DNA of 14,209 nt, from positions 1 through 14,209 of the forward strand of contig JAURHL010000034.1 of the NCBI GenBank assembly GCA_030833305.1, written 5' to 3'. Below are positions 1 to 7,041 of the stretch, piece after piece (within the stretch, counting starts at the first letter, position 1; each line of letters starts with the position of its first letter). The translations under genes and the position numbers were made by a program. Under the pieces are notes generated by a model. That model was given only the letters and a program-made list of their open reading frames with translations, was not told the DNA's origin and did no database searches. The stretch comes from Acidimicrobiales bacterium (GTDB lineage Bacteria > Actinomycetota > Acidimicrobiia > Acidimicrobiales > Ilumatobacteraceae).

Positions 1-8
1 GTTCGGCG

Positions 9-416
9 ATGAAAGAGAACGCGACCGACACGACCCACGAGCGCCTCACCGTCCTGGGCTCCACTGTTCGTGAGGCGATCGACCACGTCGAGGTCTTCCC
101 CGCCCCCGCCAACGTGTCGGTGGTGACCTTCACCACCGACGAACTGGCGTCGATGTGCCCGGTCACCCGCCAGCCCGCTCTCTCGCACGTGGTCATCGAA
201 TATCGTCCCGCCGCCTGGTGCGTGGAGTCCAAGAGTCTCAAGTTGTATCTGTGGAACTTCCGGGATCGAGCGGTGTTCGCCGAGGCGTTGGCGGCCGAGA
301 TCGCCGGCGAGATCATGGGCACCGCCCAGCCCACGGGTGTCCGGGTGACGTTGACCCAACGTCCGCGCGGAGGCATCGAGGTGCGCGCCGTCGCCGAGTT
401 GGGCGACGTCCGCTGA
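9..416 (+). CDS. queF: QueF-like NADPH-dependent 7-cyano-7-deazaguanine (preQ0) reductase, catalytic Asp replaced
   Basis: QueF reduces preQ0 to preQ1 in the cytoplasm, a step of queuosine tRNA modification; it belongs to the tunnelling (T-fold) superfamily. The 135-aa product is about the length of the short, single-domain (B. subtilis-type) QueF. Visible motifs are the active-site Cys50 in CPVTRQP and the QueF signature ESKSLKLYLWNF (residues 73-84), which holds the substrate-binding Glu73, followed by a PRGGI motif near residues 119-123. The family normally reads CPxTGQPD; here the Asp that acts as general acid is Ala57 and the Gly is Arg54. The protein may therefore be impaired, use another residue, or have a changed role. 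The ATG at 9 is the first start visible, but the frame is open to the window edge, so the true start could lie upstream. Its stop is one base from the stop of the convergent permease gene. No other queuosine gene is in the window. Confidence 0.85.
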   Translation: MKENATDTTHERLTVLGSTVREAIDHVEVFPAPANVSVVTFTTDELASMCPVTRQPALSHVVIEYRPAAWCVESKSLKLYLWNFRDRAVFAEALAAEIAGEIMGTAQPTGVRVTLTQRPRGGIEVRAVAELGDVR

Positions 417-417
417 A

Positions 418-1680
418 TCAGTGATTCTCGCCGGGGCGGTACGACTGCCCGGCGTGCGCCGGTGGGCGCAACTGTTGCCGCGCTCCGGCCAGGACGATGA
501 TGGTCACGATGTAGGGCGTGGCGGCCACGAACTCCGAGGGCACCTCGTCCACGGTGATCCAGGTGAACAACGCCAGTGCCGCTCCGAACCCGGTGCCCAC
601 GGCGGCCAGTGACTTGCGACGCGACACGAGCAACACGCTGGCCAGTGCCAACACGATGGCGGTCACCAACAACAGCGCGGGAACGTTCTTGGCGTCACGG
701 AACTTGAGCGCGGTCGGGAAACCGAACAGGATCGCGCCCCGGAGAACACCGACGGGGTTCCAGTCTCCGAAAATGGTGGTGGCCAGACCGATGAAGCCAC
801 GGCCCCCCGTTTGCCCTTGGCGGTAGGTGCTCGTGAGAACACACGACAGGTACGCACCGCCGAACGCGGCCAACGAACCGCTGATGGCCATGGCCTGATA
901 GCGAAGGCGCACCACCGGCACCCCGAGGCTCTCGCCGGCCCGTGGTGATTCGCCGCTCGAACGTAGGCGCAAACCCCAGCGCGTTCGCCACAGAACCCAC
1001 GCCGTCAGCGGGACGATGGCCAACGCCACCAATGTCGGGATGTACACGTCGCTCGACACGCCGCGAAGGAACGCCGCCAGGTCGGGAACGAGAGGGATGT
1101 CGTGCTTGTTTTCCAACCATCCCAGCAGATCGGGACTTTTCCATTCGCCGATGTGGCCACCACTGAGGAACGGCATGTCGAAGGTTCCGTAACCACCCTT
1201 TCCGTTGGGCGACTGACTCTCGCCACCACCGTTGTTCTTGAACGCGATGATGGAGAGGTATTCGGTGGCACCTCCGGCGAGGATGTTGATGGCGATGCCC
1301 GACACCACGTGATCGACGTTGAATCGGACCGTGGCCACGGCGTGAATGAGGCCCACCAGGGCTCCGCCGACCAACGCCAGACCGATGCCGGCCCACGAGC
1401 CCCACTTCCAGGCGCCGAAGCCACCGAGCCACGAGCCCACGATCATCATGCCCTCGATGCCGATGTTCACGATGCCCGCGCGTTCGGCCCACAAGCCGGC
1501 GAGTCCGGCCAGCAGGATCGGAGTGGCCACCCGCAACGTGGATGAAATGGTTCCCGAACTCGTGAGGTCGTCGGTGTTGGTGACAACGCGAACGATGGAG
1601 AGGACCAACACGAAACCGAGCGACATCAGAATCGCTCGGCGTGCGGGGCTCAAGGACGAGATGACGGTGTTCGCACTCAT
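418..1680 (-). CDS. Nucleoside-type ABC transporter permease 2 (NupQ/YufQ-like)
   Basis: This is an inner-membrane permease of the BMP-family nucleoside/simple-sugar ABC importer, the last gene of the operon. The 420-aa protein has many hydrophobic segments and the family motif VNIGIEGMM (residues 71-79). A cytoplasmic coupling region is visible around GESPRAGESLGV (243-254), and RGFIGLATTIFGDWNP lies at 294-309. The ATG at 1680 is chosen because it forms an ATGA overlap with the stop of permease 1 (1677-1680); the frame extends upstream to 1734, but that stretch lies inside the permease 1 gene. The protein is clearly longer than the roughly 320-aa Bacillus relative. A polar Gly/Ser/Asn-rich loop at about 147-212 and an extra hydrophobic C-terminal part (about 360-400) account for the difference. 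The substrate is probably a purine or other nucleoside, inferred from the family only. Confidence 0.9.
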   Translation of the reverse strand: MSANTVISSLSPARRAILMSLGFVLVLSIVRVVTNTDDLTSSGTISSTLRVATPILLAGLAGLWAERAGIVNIGIEGMMIVGSWLGGFGAWKWGSWAGIGLALVGGALVGLIHAVATVRFNVDHVVSGIAINILAGGATEYLSIIAFKNNGGGESQSPNGKGGYGTFDMPFLSGGHIGEWKSPDLLGWLENKHDIPLVPDLAAFLRGVSSDVYIPTLVALAIVPLTAWVLWRTRWGLRLRSSGESPRAGESLGVPVVRLRYQAMAISGSLAAFGGAYLSCVLTSTYRQGQTGGRGFIGLATTIFGDWNPVGVLRGAILFGFPTALKFRDAKNVPALLLVTAIVLALASVLLVSRRKSLAAVGTGFGAALALFTWITVDEVPSEFVAATPYIVTIIVLAGARQQLRPPAHAGQSYRPGENH

Positions 1681-2759
1681 GACGCCGCCTCGACCATCGC
1701 CGCGGCGCGTCGTTGGATTCTGCGATCGTCCCAACGCTTGACCGCTTCGTTGATGATCACCACCGCCAGCACGATGATGCCGGTCATGATGGTGACGATC
1801 TCCTTGGGGATGTCCTCCAGCTGCAGGCGTCCGGACGCTTCACCGAGGAAACCGAAGAGCAGCGCGGAGAAGAAGATGCCGACCGGGTGATTTCGCCCGA
1901 GCAGGGCCACGGCGATGCCGTTGAAGCCCTGTTGTTCGGCGAGGTTGTTCTGGTACGCGTGCACGTCACCCATGAGCGCGCGCATGCCCACCAAACCGGC
2001 GAGCGCGCCCGAGATCAACATGGAGATGAAGATCATGCGCTTGGGATTCACACCGGTGGCGCGCGCCGCCCCGGAGTTGGCTCCCGAGGCGCGCAATTGG
2101 AATCCGAACTTCGTCTTCCAGACCAGGACCCAGAACAGGATCAGGATGACGATGGCCACGATCAGCATTCCGTTCAGTCGTCGATCGACCAGATCGGGGA
2201 ACCAGGCACTCCGTGGTAGGTCCTTGGTCTTCACCAAGAGGCTGGTGGATTCGCCTTCCTTGTCGAGGCGGAAAAAGGTGTCGAACGACCACGCCACGAC
2301 GCTGAGGGCGATGAAGTTCAGCATGATCGTGGAGATCACCTCGTTCACGTTCCGCTTCACCTTCAACCAACCGGCGATTCCGGACCACAGTGCGCCGGTG
2401 GCCATGGCGACGACGAAGCAGAACGCGATGTGCAACGGAGCGGGGAGGTTCACGGCTCCGCCGATGACCGCCGTCGACAACAGAGCCACGCGCATCTGAC
2501 CCTCGACGCCGATGTTGAAGAGGTTCATCTTGAAGCCGATGGCCACCGCGGCCGCCGAGATCATGAGCGGGGTCGCGCGGTTGAGCATGCCTTGCAAGAC
2601 CTTCGTCTCGCCGGCTGCTCCGAAGAGCGTCGAGTACGCCTTCACCGGATCCTTGCCCGTGATGAGCAGGATGACGGCGCAGATGACCAGGGCCACGATG
2701 ATCGCGAGGACCGAGCTGGCCGATGTCACCAGCACGCGCTGCAATTTCTGACGGTTCAC
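1677..2759 (-). CDS. Nucleoside-type ABC transporter permease 1 (NupP/YufP-like)
   Basis: This 360-aa integral membrane protein forms the translocation pore with permease 2. A strong N-terminal hydrophobic segment (about 10-34) is followed by several more. The motif MNLFNIGVEGQM (78-89) parallels VNIGIEGMM in the partner, the hallmark of this BPD_transp_2 permease family. RASGANSGAARATGVN is the coupling-helix region. The start is GTG at 2759, giving a GTGA overlap with the stop of the ATPase gene (2756-2759); the end overlaps the next permease by ATGA. Translation of ATPase and both permeases is therefore probably coupled. Assignment to this transporter family is firm; the exact substrate cannot be read from sequence. 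Confidence 0.92.
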   Translation of the reverse strand: MNRQKLQRVLVTSASSVLAIIVALVICAVILLITGKDPVKAYSTLFGAAGETKVLQGMLNRATPLMISAAAVAIGFKMNLFNIGVEGQMRVALLSTAVIGGAVNLPAPLHIAFCFVVAMATGALWSGIAGWLKVKRNVNEVISTIMLNFIALSVVAWSFDTFFRLDKEGESTSLLVKTKDLPRSAWFPDLVDRRLNGMLIVAIVILILFWVLVWKTKFGFQLRASGANSGAARATGVNPKRMIFISMLISGALAGLVGMRALMGDVHAYQNNLAEQQGFNGIAVALLGRNHPVGIFFSALLFGFLGEASGRLQLEDIPKEIVTIMTGIIVLAVVIINEAVKRWDDRRIQRRAAAMVEAAS

Positions 2760-4309
2760 GAACGGGCCCCCTGAACTTCGCCGGTCATGTACGTGCCCAA
2801 CATCTCCGGGGTGGCCTCGGCCGGATCGAGTTGCGCCGTGATGCGGCCGTCGTACATGACGAGGATGATGTCGCTCAGGCCGATGAGTTCCTCGAGGTCG
2901 GCGCTGACCAACAACACCCCCAGACCGTTGTCGCGGGCGTGACGCAGCTCGTCCCAGATGGCGGCCTGGGCGCCGACGTCGACACCGCGGGTGGGGTGCG
3001 CGGCCAACAGGACCTTGGGATCACTGGCCATCTCCCGTCCGACCACCAGTTTCTGCTGGTTTCCTCCGGAGAGGGCGAAGGCCGGCACCTGCTCGCTCGG
3101 TGTGCGCACACCGAAACGGTCGATGATGGCGCGACTGTCGGCTTCGATCGCTCGGCGACGCGTGAACAAACCCGACGTGAGTCGTCGATTGTCCTCGCGA
3201 CCGAGGAACGTGTTCTCCCACAGTGGGGCGTCGAGCAACAATCCCTCGCGGTGGCGGTCGAACGGTATGTAGGAGAGCCCCGCGTTGATGCGTTCGCGCG
3301 TCGGCGTGTGGGAGATGTCCCGACCCTCCATGGACACCGACCCGCGAACCGTCGGGACGAGGCCGAGGATCGCCTCGCACAATTCGAACTGGCCGTTGCC
3401 TTCCACTCCGGCGATACCGACGATTTCGCCGGATCGGACGCGCAACGAGACCTGATCGAGAGCCAACTTGGATCCGACGGCCGTTCCCGCCACGTCGATG
3501 GCCGCGACTTCCAGCAACACCGAGTCGCGAACGTGGGTGTCACGGCCGGAGGGATCCGGAAGGTCGCCGCCCACCATCAACTCGGCCAGTCCGCGACGGT
3601 CGGTTTCGCGCGGTGACGTGTGCGCGACGGTGGTGCCCTGACGAATGACCGTGATCTCGTCACAATTGGCCAGCACCTCGTCGAGTTTGTGCGAGATGAA
3701 GATGACCGTGGCCCCCTCGGCGACCAAGCGTTTCAGCGTGACGAAGAGCTCGATGACCTCTTGGGGCACGAGTACGGCGGTGGGTTCGTCGAGGATCAGG
3801 ATTCGAGCGCCGCGATACAGCACCTTGAGAATCTCGACGCGTTGACGTTGACCCACGCCGAGGCTGGACACCGGAGCATCGAGGTCGAAGTCGACGCCGA
3901 GAGTGGACATGAGGGCGCCGATGCGGGCGTGGGCCGCGGCGAAGTCGATGCGACCGCGCGACGTGGTGGGCTCGTTGCCCAGGATGATGTTCTCGGTGAT
4001 GGTGAGGTTGTCGGCCAGCATGAAGTGCTGGTGAACCATGCCGATTCCGGCGGCGATGGCGTCGGTGGGGGATCGGAAGGTTCTGGTGACACCGTCGACC
4101 GTGATGGATCCCTCGTCGGGTTGGTGCATTCCGTAGAGGGTCTTCATCAGCGTGCTCTTGCCGGCGCCGTTCTCGCCGACGATGGCGTGGATCGTGCCGG
4201 GTCGCACCGAGAGGTTCACATCGTGGTTGGCGATGACGCCGGGGAAGGTCTTGGTGATGCCACGCAATTCGACCGCGAAGTCGCCGCGCGCTTGCGCTTG
4301 TTCCGACAT
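2756..4309 (-). CDS. Nucleoside-type ABC transporter ATP-binding protein, two fused ABC domains (NupO/YufO-like)
   Basis: This 517-aa cytoplasmic ATPase energises the importer. Domain 1 (about 12-250) is complete: Walker A GENGAGKST at 45-53, Q-loop Gln94, signature SLGVGQRQ at 149-156, Walker B plus catalytic Glu in ILILDEP (170-176) and switch His207. Domain 2 (about 265-505) keeps the signature LSGGNQQ (413-419). Its Walker A is degenerate (GVEGNGQFE, 301-309, no Lys-Ser/Thr), and the Walker B Asp-Glu pair is replaced by Ala-His in LLAAHP. Such an asymmetric pair is usual in RbsA/MglA/YufO-like proteins, so only one composite site is likely to hydrolyse ATP. The ATG at 4309 is preceded by a GAGGGG ribosome-binding site. 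The gene lies downstream of the binding-protein gene across a 101-bp gap holding a strong hairpin. Confidence 0.95.
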   Translation of the reverse strand: MSEQAQARGDFAVELRGITKTFPGVIANHDVNLSVRPGTIHAIVGENGAGKSTLMKTLYGMHQPDEGSITVDGVTRTFRSPTDAIAAGIGMVHQHFMLADNLTITENIILGNEPTTSRGRIDFAAAHARIGALMSTLGVDFDLDAPVSSLGVGQRQRVEILKVLYRGARILILDEPTAVLVPQEVIELFVTLKRLVAEGATVIFISHKLDEVLANCDEITVIRQGTTVAHTSPRETDRRGLAELMVGGDLPDPSGRDTHVRDSVLLEVAAIDVAGTAVGSKLALDQVSLRVRSGEIVGIAGVEGNGQFELCEAILGLVPTVRGSVSMEGRDISHTPTRERINAGLSYIPFDRHREGLLLDAPLWENTFLGREDNRRLTSGLFTRRRAIEADSRAIIDRFGVRTPSEQVPAFALSGGNQQKLVVGREMASDPKVLLAAHPTRGVDVGAQAAIWDELRHARDNGLGVLLVSADLEELIGLSDIILVMYDGRITAQLDPAEATPEMLGTYMTGEVQGARS

Positions 4310-4342
4310 GGTTCCCCTCGAAGTGATCGTCCAGTTATAGCA

Positions 4343-4371
4343 GAGAGCCCGGGTCGTGGACCCGGGCTCTC
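4343..4371 (-). terminator. Intercistronic hairpin between binding-protein and ATPase genes
   Basis: GAGAGCCCGGGTC (4343-4355) and GACCCGGGCTCTC (4359-4371) are perfect inverted repeats: a 13-bp GC-rich stem with a 3-nt GTG loop. It lies 40 nt after the stop of the BMP gene and 33 nt before the ATPase start on the minus strand. No T-run follows on that strand (TGCTATAACTGG). A partial, attenuating terminator or a 3'-end stabiliser of the binding-protein mRNA is more likely than a full stop, which would fit the usual excess of binding protein over membrane components. The structure is seen; its function is inferred. Confidence 0.7.
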
Positions 4372-4410
4372 GCGTACTGCTGGTTGCGGAACGAGTCCGC
4401 CGGTTCCCGA

Positions 4411-5478
4411 TCAGGGAGCCGTGGGGACCTCGATCTCGCCCGCGATGATCGCGGCCTTGATCTCGTCAAGCTGAGCGGCGATGTCGTCGACGTATCCACC
4501 GGAGGTGGCGTAGCCCACGCCGTCATTGCTCAAATCGAACACCTTGAAGCCACCGGAGGTGTCGCCACCGGCGACGGCCTTGATGGTCTCGCACACGGCC
4601 ACGTCGACGCGCTTCAGCATCGAGGTGAGGATGTGCTTCTGAGCCTCGGGGTCACCGGAAGTGAGGTACTGGTCGCTGTCGACACCGATCGCCCAAGCGT
4701 CGGCCTCGATGGCGGCCTGAATGGTGCCCGCACCCGAACCGCCGGCGGCGGTGTAGATGATGTCGGCGCCCGCGGCGTACCAACCGGCGGCGATTTCCTT
4801 GGCGCCGTCGACGTTGCCCCAAGCGCTGTTGTCACCGGCGGGTCCGAGGTACGCAACCTCCACGACGATGTCGGGGTTGATGTACTTGGCGCCCGCGGTG
4901 TAGCCGGCCTCGAACTTCTTGATGAGGTCGATCTCCTGACCACCGATGAAGCCGATGGTGCCGGACTCGCTCTTCAACGCGGCGGCGGCACCGACCAAGA
5001 ACGAACCCTGCTCCTCGGCGAACACCAGGCTCGACACGTTGTCGGCCTCGACCACGGAGTCGACGATGCCGAACGACACGTCGGGGTTGGCGGCGGCGAC
5101 TTCACCCATGGGGTCGGTGAACATGAAGCCCACACCCACGATGACCTTGGCGCCACCTTCGACCAACAACTCGAGGTTGGCCTTGCGGTCCTCGTCGACG
5201 TTCGCCTCGAGTTCCTTGATTTCCGCACCGGTCGCTTCGGCGGCGCACTCGCCACCGAGGGCGGCCGAGTCGTTGAAGGTGCCGTCGCCTCGGCCACCGG
5301 TGTCGAACGCGATGCCGGCGATGAAACCGTCGGCCGCGGGAGCATCGGACGAAGCCGGTGCATCGGACGAGGCCGGGGCCTCGCTGCTGGTTGATCCGCC
5401 ATCGTCGCCGCCGCAAGCCGCGGCGAAGAGGCCGAGAGCCGCCAGCGAAGCTGTCAGCAGTCGTGCATTCTTGCGCAT
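4411..5478 (-). CDS. BMP/PnrA-family nucleoside-binding lipoprotein of the ABC importer
   Basis: This is the substrate-binding lipoprotein that delivers ligand to the permeases from outside the membrane. The 355-aa protein starts with a lipoprotein signal peptide; the lipobox ends at Cys22 (LFAAAC). A polar linker rich in repeated SSDAPA units (about 27-50) follows. The Bmp domain fills the rest, with GGRGDGTFND (61-70, family GGxxDxSFN), GFIGGQEIDLIKKFEAGY (176-193) and GVDSDQ (265-270), regions that line the nucleoside pocket in PnrA-type proteins. The ATG at 5478 has a clear GGAGG ribosome-binding site 10 nt upstream (5489-5493 on the opposite strand). It is the first gene of the four-gene operon; the preceding 79-bp gap probably carries the promoter, though I could not assign one confidently. 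Confidence 0.93.
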   Translation of the reverse strand: MRKNARLLTASLAALGLFAAACGGDDGGSTSSEAPASSDAPASSDAPAADGFIAGIAFDTGGRGDGTFNDSAALGGECAAEATGAEIKELEANVDEDRKANLELLVEGGAKVIVGVGFMFTDPMGEVAAANPDVSFGIVDSVVEADNVSSLVFAEEQGSFLVGAAAALKSESGTIGFIGGQEIDLIKKFEAGYTAGAKYINPDIVVEVAYLGPAGDNSAWGNVDGAKEIAAGWYAAGADIIYTAAGGSGAGTIQAAIEADAWAIGVDSDQYLTSGDPEAQKHILTSMLKRVDVAVCETIKAVAGGDTSGGFKVFDLSNDGVGYATSGGYVDDIAAQLDEIKAAIIAGEIEVPTAP

Positions 5479-5557
5479 GTGGTTGTTTCCTCCCCTAGGT
5501 CGCCGAACGGGGGTGTCCGACGAATTGGATGTCGAACCTTACCTCATCGGTACATCC

Positions 5558-6358
5558 CTACTGGTGACGACCCCGGTTCTGAATGGCTTCGCGGCGGGCG
5601 GCCACTTTTTCGGGGGAAAACTGGGCGTCGCGCCACTGGGCACCGTCGCGGGCCTCGATCTCCCAGCCGGCGGCTTCGGCGTGAATCGACGCGTAGGTTC
5701 GGCGAATCTGTCGCACCCCGGGCTGGTCGTTCCCGACGATGTCGAGAGCCAAGCGGCGGGTGAAAGCCATCAGGTCGCCGTGGGGCACCACGTGGTTGAC
5801 CAGTCCGCGCTCCAGGGCCTCGTCGGCCAGCATGAAGTTGCCCGTCATGCTCATCTCGCGGGCTCGTCGCACCCCGACGGCCTGCGGCAACAGCACGGTG
5901 AGACCCCAACCGGGCATCACCCCGACGCGGGCGTGGGTGTCGCCGAACTTGGCGTGTTCCGACGCCACCAGGAAGTCGCAGTTCAGGGCCAACTCGAAAC
6001 CACCGGTGATGGCGACGCCGTTCACCGCACCGATGAGTGGTTTGGTCAGGCCGGGAAACGGCCCACGCACCCCGTCGGCGTTGGGGCGACCGTCGGCGCC
6101 CGATCCGGATCCGAGGTTCTTGCCCGACGACCCCAACTCCTTCAGGTCGAGCCCCGCACAAAAGGCCGGGTCCGTGCCGGTGAGGATGATCACGTCGACG
6201 TCGTCGCTGGCGTCGGCCTGCTTCATGAGTCGCGGCATCATCTTGAGCACCTCGGAGGACAACGCGTTGCGGGCCGCCGGGCGGTTCAACGTGATGGTGG
6301 CGATGCGTTCGCTGACCTCCAGCAGAACCACGCTGTCGCTGTCGGTGAGAAGAGTCAT
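5558..6358 (-). CDS. Crotonase-fold (enoyl-CoA hydratase/isomerase family) protein
   Basis: Members of this family bind acyl-CoA and stabilise an enolate intermediate. The 266-aa protein has the normal crotonase length. Oxyanion-hole elements are AFCAGLDLKEL (65-75) and VNGVAITGGFELALNCD (112-128). The first catalytic Glu of enoyl-CoA hydratase is kept (Glu122), but the second is His142 in FGDTHARVGVMPGWG (138-152). Plain hydratase activity is therefore not assured, and isomerase, hydrolase or another acyl-CoA reaction is possible. A Gly/Ser/Asp-rich insert lies at about 76-97. The start at 6358 aligns with the family N-terminus, whereas the longer reading frame upstream runs through the neighbouring gene; the ribosome-binding site is weak (GAAAG). 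It is probably read with the Nudix and 198-aa genes upstream. Confidence 0.88.
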   Translation of the reverse strand: MTLLTDSDSVVLLEVSERIATITLNRPAARNALSSEVLKMMPRLMKQADASDDVDVIILTGTDPAFCAGLDLKELGSSGKNLGSGSGADGRPNADGVRGPFPGLTKPLIGAVNGVAITGGFELALNCDFLVASEHAKFGDTHARVGVMPGWGLTVLLPQAVGVRRAREMSMTGNFMLADEALERGLVNHVVPHGDLMAFTRRLALDIVGNDQPGVRQIRRTYASIHAEAAGWEIEARDGAQWRDAQFSPEKVAARREAIQNRGRHQ

Positions 6359-6368
6359 GTTCTTTCGC

Positions 6369-6408
6369 TTTCGTCGGAAGTTTCGTCGATGTCGTTTCGT
6401 CGATGTCA
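6369..6408. repeat. Short tandem repeat in the gap before the crotonase gene
   Basis: On the plus strand the unit TTTCGTCGATGTC(G/A) occurs twice in tandem (6381-6394 and 6395-6408), after a diverged copy TTTCGTCGGAAG (6369-6380). On the coding strand this gives three GACGAAA motifs in the leader of the crotonase gene. The last copy reaches into the stop codon of the 198-aa gene. It may be replication slippage or a small regulatory site. Confidence 0.6.
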
Positions 6409-7002
6409 GTCGGCGGGCAGGAAGGTGTACTTGACGTCGCCCATCTTGACGAGCATGGCGGCCACCCAGCCGCCGAGGGCCCCGAAGTGGTCGTCGAGCA
6501 ACGAGCTGGCCCCGTCGGCCAACGATTCCTCGGACAGTTCGTACAGACCCTCGTAGGTGACCTCCACCGCGTGTTCGACGAGTTCCTCGTCGTCCAGATG
6601 AGTGGTCTCGAGGGTGAGACCCGCGCGCTCGAGTCGCCCATCTCCGATGAGGGGGCTGAGTTGTGGGAGAAATGACCGCACCAGTTCGAGGTCCGGTTGA
6701 TCCTTGATGCGTTGGATGCGCAACACCACTTCCATCTCGATCGATGGTTGCTGGTCGAGCTTCTCGTCGACGTACCAACGTCGGTACGCGGTCTGGCTCC
6801 ACGACGGCCAGTCGAAGGTGACGTGGGCGACCACGCGTGGCGGGAGTCCCTCGCCCGGAAGCCCGTAGCTGGTTTCCCAGGTGATGTCGCCCAACATCAC
6901 GTCGACCTGGAAGTGCTCTTCGAACGCTTGACGCTCGAGAAAGGCGCGTTCGAAAGCGTCGCGAAGCGCGCTGATGACGTCGGTGAACACGTGGTCGATC
7001 AT
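6406..7002 (-). CDS. Hypothetical protein, 198 aa
   Basis: I do not recognise this protein. It is acidic, without signal peptide or membrane segment, so probably cytoplasmic. An N-terminal amphipathic part (1-31) is followed by a beta-rich region with many aromatics (about 40-78, including FDWPSWSQTAYRRWY). Next come a charged middle part and an acidic helical stretch (137-162, rich in Glu and Leu). It ends FGALGGWVAAMLVKMGDVKYTFLPAD. Codon use matches the neighbours, supporting a real gene. The ATG at 7002 is preceded by GGGA; a TAGCGT hexamer (7011-7016, minus strand) 8 nt upstream could be a -10 element of a private promoter. It sits 39 bp after the Nudix gene and 47 bp before the crotonase gene on the same strand, so the three may form one transcript. 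Confidence 0.75.
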   Translation of the reverse strand: MIDHVFTDVISALRDAFERAFLERQAFEEHFQVDVMLGDITWETSYGLPGEGLPPRVVAHVTFDWPSWSQTAYRRWYVDEKLDQQPSIEMEVVLRIQRIKDQPDLELVRSFLPQLSPLIGDGRLERAGLTLETTHLDDEELVEHAVEVTYEGLYELSEESLADGASSLLDDHFGALGGWVAAMLVKMGDVKYTFLPAD

Positions 7003-7041
7003 CGATCCCGACGCTACTTGCTGGTTCGCGCGGGAATTCCC

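Noticed and set aside
2723..5394. Long plus-strand open frames (2723-3616, 3620-4474, 4384-5394) opposite the ABC operon
   Set aside because: Their translations are low-complexity Asp/Gly/Val/Arg-rich text typical of antisense frames of GC-rich genes, and the minus strand carries clear ABC ATPase and BMP motifs.
5479..5557. Possible purine or preQ1 riboswitch in the leader of the BMP operon
   Set aside because: The gap is only 79 bp and I see no recognisable aptamer pairing or terminator/anti-terminator arrangement; only a ribosome-binding site is clear.
4946..6556. 536-aa plus-strand open frame opposite the BMP and crotonase genes
   Set aside because: No domain motif is seen, and it spans two well-supported minus-strand genes and their intergenic gap.
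6359..6802. N-terminal extension of the minus-strand crotonase up to 6802
   Set aside because: The extra 148 residues are Arg/Gly-rich, overlap the 198-aa gene and are not part of the crotonase fold; ATG 6358 fits the family start.
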